From: Acidobacteriota bacterium
Lineage (GTDB): Bacteria > Acidobacteriota > Terriglobia > Versatilivoradales > Versatilivoraceae
Direction of reading: 5' to 3'
Assembly: GCA_026706225.1 (NCBI GenBank)
Contig: JAPOZE010000517.1
Location: forward strand, 6,812 to 13,989
DNA length: 7,178 nucleotides
In this document: positions 5,817-7,178 of the stretch, piece by piece
Layout of the letters: the number at the start of each line of letters is the position of its first letter
How positions within the stretch are numbered: position 1 is the first letter of the stretch
The notes under the pieces: generated by a model
Told to the model about the DNA's origin: nothing
What the model saw: the letters and a program-made list of their open reading frames with translations, nothing else
The model's database searches: none
Position numbers and translations under genes: made by a program

Positions 5817-7178
5817 TCAGCGCCTCTCCTCAGGCCGGCCGGCAGCCTCCGGCTCTTCCAGGGAAGACCCGGCCATGAGCGCACAGATGGCGTCGATGGC
5901 CCGGCGCGCCTCCCGGGGCGAGCTCCGGGTGTTGTTGGCCATGATGGAAAAGGCCAAGGGGGTTCCGTCCACGTTAGTGACGTAGCCTGCCAGGGAGGAC
6001 ACGAATTTCAGGGTGCCGGTCTTGGCCAGCACCCGGCCTTCGGCGGCGGTGCCCTTCATCCGCTCCTTCAAGGTTCCGTCCCGTCCGGCGACCGGCAGGC
6101 AGTCCCGGTACTCCGCGGCCCGTGGGTGCCGCTCCATGTACTGCAGCAGGCGAACCACCGACTCGGGAGTCAGCAGGTTGGTTCGGGACAGTCCGGAGCC
6201 GTCGCTGAAGTCGAGCGGATCGGCCGCGATGCCCGCTTTTTCCAGAAAGGCTTCCAGGGCCTGCAGGCCGGTCTGCAGGGAGCCGACGCCGGAGACTTCC
6301 GCTCCCAGGCGGCGGAGCAGCATCTCCCCGTAGAGATTGCGGCTGCTCTTGATCAGGATCCTGAGGTTGTCGATCAGCGGCAGGGACTGCCAGCTCGCCA
6401 GCTCCTGCTGCTCCCGGTAGGCCGATTGTCTCTCCCGGGCCTTCTCCAGGGAGATTTTCCGCTCCTCGAGGACTTCGATGGGCGCCAGGGCCCTGACCCG
6501 GGGTCGGCCGCTGACCGGGATGCCCCGCCGTTCCAGGGAGGACTTCAGGTAGCGGGCGGCGTTCAGGGCCGGATCCGAAACGGCCAGTCCGTAGGCAAGG
6601 GTCGGACGGTTCAGGGGCAGGCTCCCCAGCAGGGTGACCCGGGAGCCGGATCGATCGGCTCCGATCCGGATATCGGGTTTCCCCCCCGGCGGCCCGGTCC
6701 CGACCCGGTTCACCACCTCCGGGCTCTCCTGGGGGGGAGTCACCTCCAGCAGCGCCGGATCCCCCGTGGCCGCGCCGGGCGAGAGCGAAACCCGGAAGAC
6801 GTTCTCGAAGACGGCCAGGGAGCTGGAGGGAGCCCCGTAGTGCCAGAACATGTCCTCCTGCTCCCAGTTGCTCCCGTGGGGTTCGTCCAGGAAGAAGGTG
6901 GTGTCGGCCACGACGTCTCCCTCGACCCGGCGGATGCCCCGTTCCTCCAGTTGATCGGCGATCCCTTCGATGAAGGGGGAGGAGTCCCGGATCGGAAGGT
7001 CTTTTTCTTCCGGGTCATAGAGGCGGCGTTCCGGGTTGGGGTCCCCCCGGCCCGCCAGCACCAGGTTGCCGATCGCCCGCCCCCGGCCGTCCAGGCGCCC
7101 CTCCAGAAAGACCGGAGTCCGGAAGCGGTGGTCCGGACCCCACAGGTCCAGGGCCGCGGCCGCAACCAGCAGCTTCAT
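5817..7178 (-). CDS. dacB: D-alanyl-D-alanine carboxypeptidase/endopeptidase, PBP4 type (peptidase S13), 5' end outside window
   Basis: The visible 453 residues are most of a PBP4/DacB-type enzyme that trims or cleaves peptidoglycan peptides in the cell envelope. The first visible residues, MKLLVAAAALDLWGPDHRFRT, are the sequence just after the catalytic serine: in this family the SxxK motif ends in this MK. The codon at the right edge reads ATG, but it is an internal Met, and the Ser plus signal peptide lie beyond the window. Counting from that Met, SRN (279-281, in SSRNLYGEMLLRRLG) is the SxN motif and KTG (386-388, in AKTGTL) the third penicillin-binding motif. DGSGLSRTN (326-334) is a further family signature. 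All visible catalytic motifs are intact. Just before the SxN motif there is a charged stretch (about 236-262, VLEERKISLEKARERQSAYRE) longer than the short linker I recall in common DacB proteins. The gene ends 26 bases before the HigA-like start, so read-through transcription is likely. Confidence 0.93.
   Translation of the reverse strand: MKLLVAAAALDLWGPDHRFRTPVFLEGRLDGRGRAIGNLVLAGRGDPNPERRLYDPEEKDLPIRDSSPFIEGIADQLEERGIRRVEGDVVADTTFFLDEPHGSNWEQEDMFWHYGAPSSSLAVFENVFRVSLSPGAATGDPALLEVTPPQESPEVVNRVGTGPPGGKPDIRIGADRSGSRVTLLGSLPLNRPTLAYGLAVSDPALNAARYLKSSLERRGIPVSGRPRVRALAPIEVLEERKISLEKARERQSAYREQQELASWQSLPLIDNLRILIKSSRNLYGEMLLRRLGAEVSGVGSLQTGLQALEAFLEKAGIAADPLDFSDGSGLSRTNLLTPESVVRLLQYMERHPRAAEYRDCLPVAGRDGTLKERMKGTAAEGRVLAKTGTLKFVSSLAGYVTNVDGTPLAFSIMANNTRSSPREARRAIDAICALMAGSSLEEPEAAGRPEERR

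Overview
The window is GC-rich bacterial chromosome: hand-counted 60-base samples give about 72% GC in the carboxypeptidase gene and 55-58% in the HigA-like gene. It is densely packed, with seven protein-coding genes (two cut by the window edges) plus one short 3' remnant reading in from the left edge. Three things together suggest, without proving, an Acidobacteriota-like genome: a YpdA-type (bacillithiol-associated) flavoprotein reductase, an RskA-type anti-sigma domain protein and a HupE/UreJ-like membrane protein. I see no rRNA, tRNA, CRISPR array, transposase or phage gene.

Left half, plus strand. (i) The last 33 codons of a gene resembling the tail of a Gfo/Idh/MocA oxidoreductase. (ii) A complete YpdA-family NAD(P)H/FAD reductase, in which the cysteine of the Firmicute GGGPCG motif is replaced by threonine. 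(iii) After a short gap with a GC-rich hairpin, a single-pass membrane protein with an RskA C-terminal domain but a low-complexity N-terminus instead of the usual zinc-binding anti-sigma domain. (iv) A HupE/UreJ-like multipass protein whose Shine-Dalgarno sequence overlaps the preceding stop codon. Its 5' end carries a striking TTCGTG motif repeated every 10 bases, followed by an AT-rich patch. (v) Four bases further on, a class I SAM-dependent methyltransferase. Genes iii-v are packed like one transcription unit.

Right half, minus strand, convergent with the left. Reading right to left: a PBP4/DacB-type D-alanyl-D-alanine carboxypeptidase (5' end outside the window, just past the active-site serine), then a HigA-type antitoxin/HTH regulator with no HigB toxin beside it, then an M24 metallopeptidase (Xaa-Pro aminopeptidase-like). 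The likely start of the peptidase overlaps the HigA stop by 8 bases. The spacing (26 bp, then an 8-bp overlap) suggests co-transcription of a cell-wall hydrolase, a small regulator and a peptidase. The HigA gene is lower in GC than its neighbours and looks acquired.

I do not see a clearly new multi-gene system. The points most worth a second look are the 10-bp-periodic TTCGTG element at the HupE start, the toxin-less HigA inserted between two peptidase genes, and the RskA protein without its sigma-binding domain or an adjacent sigma factor.
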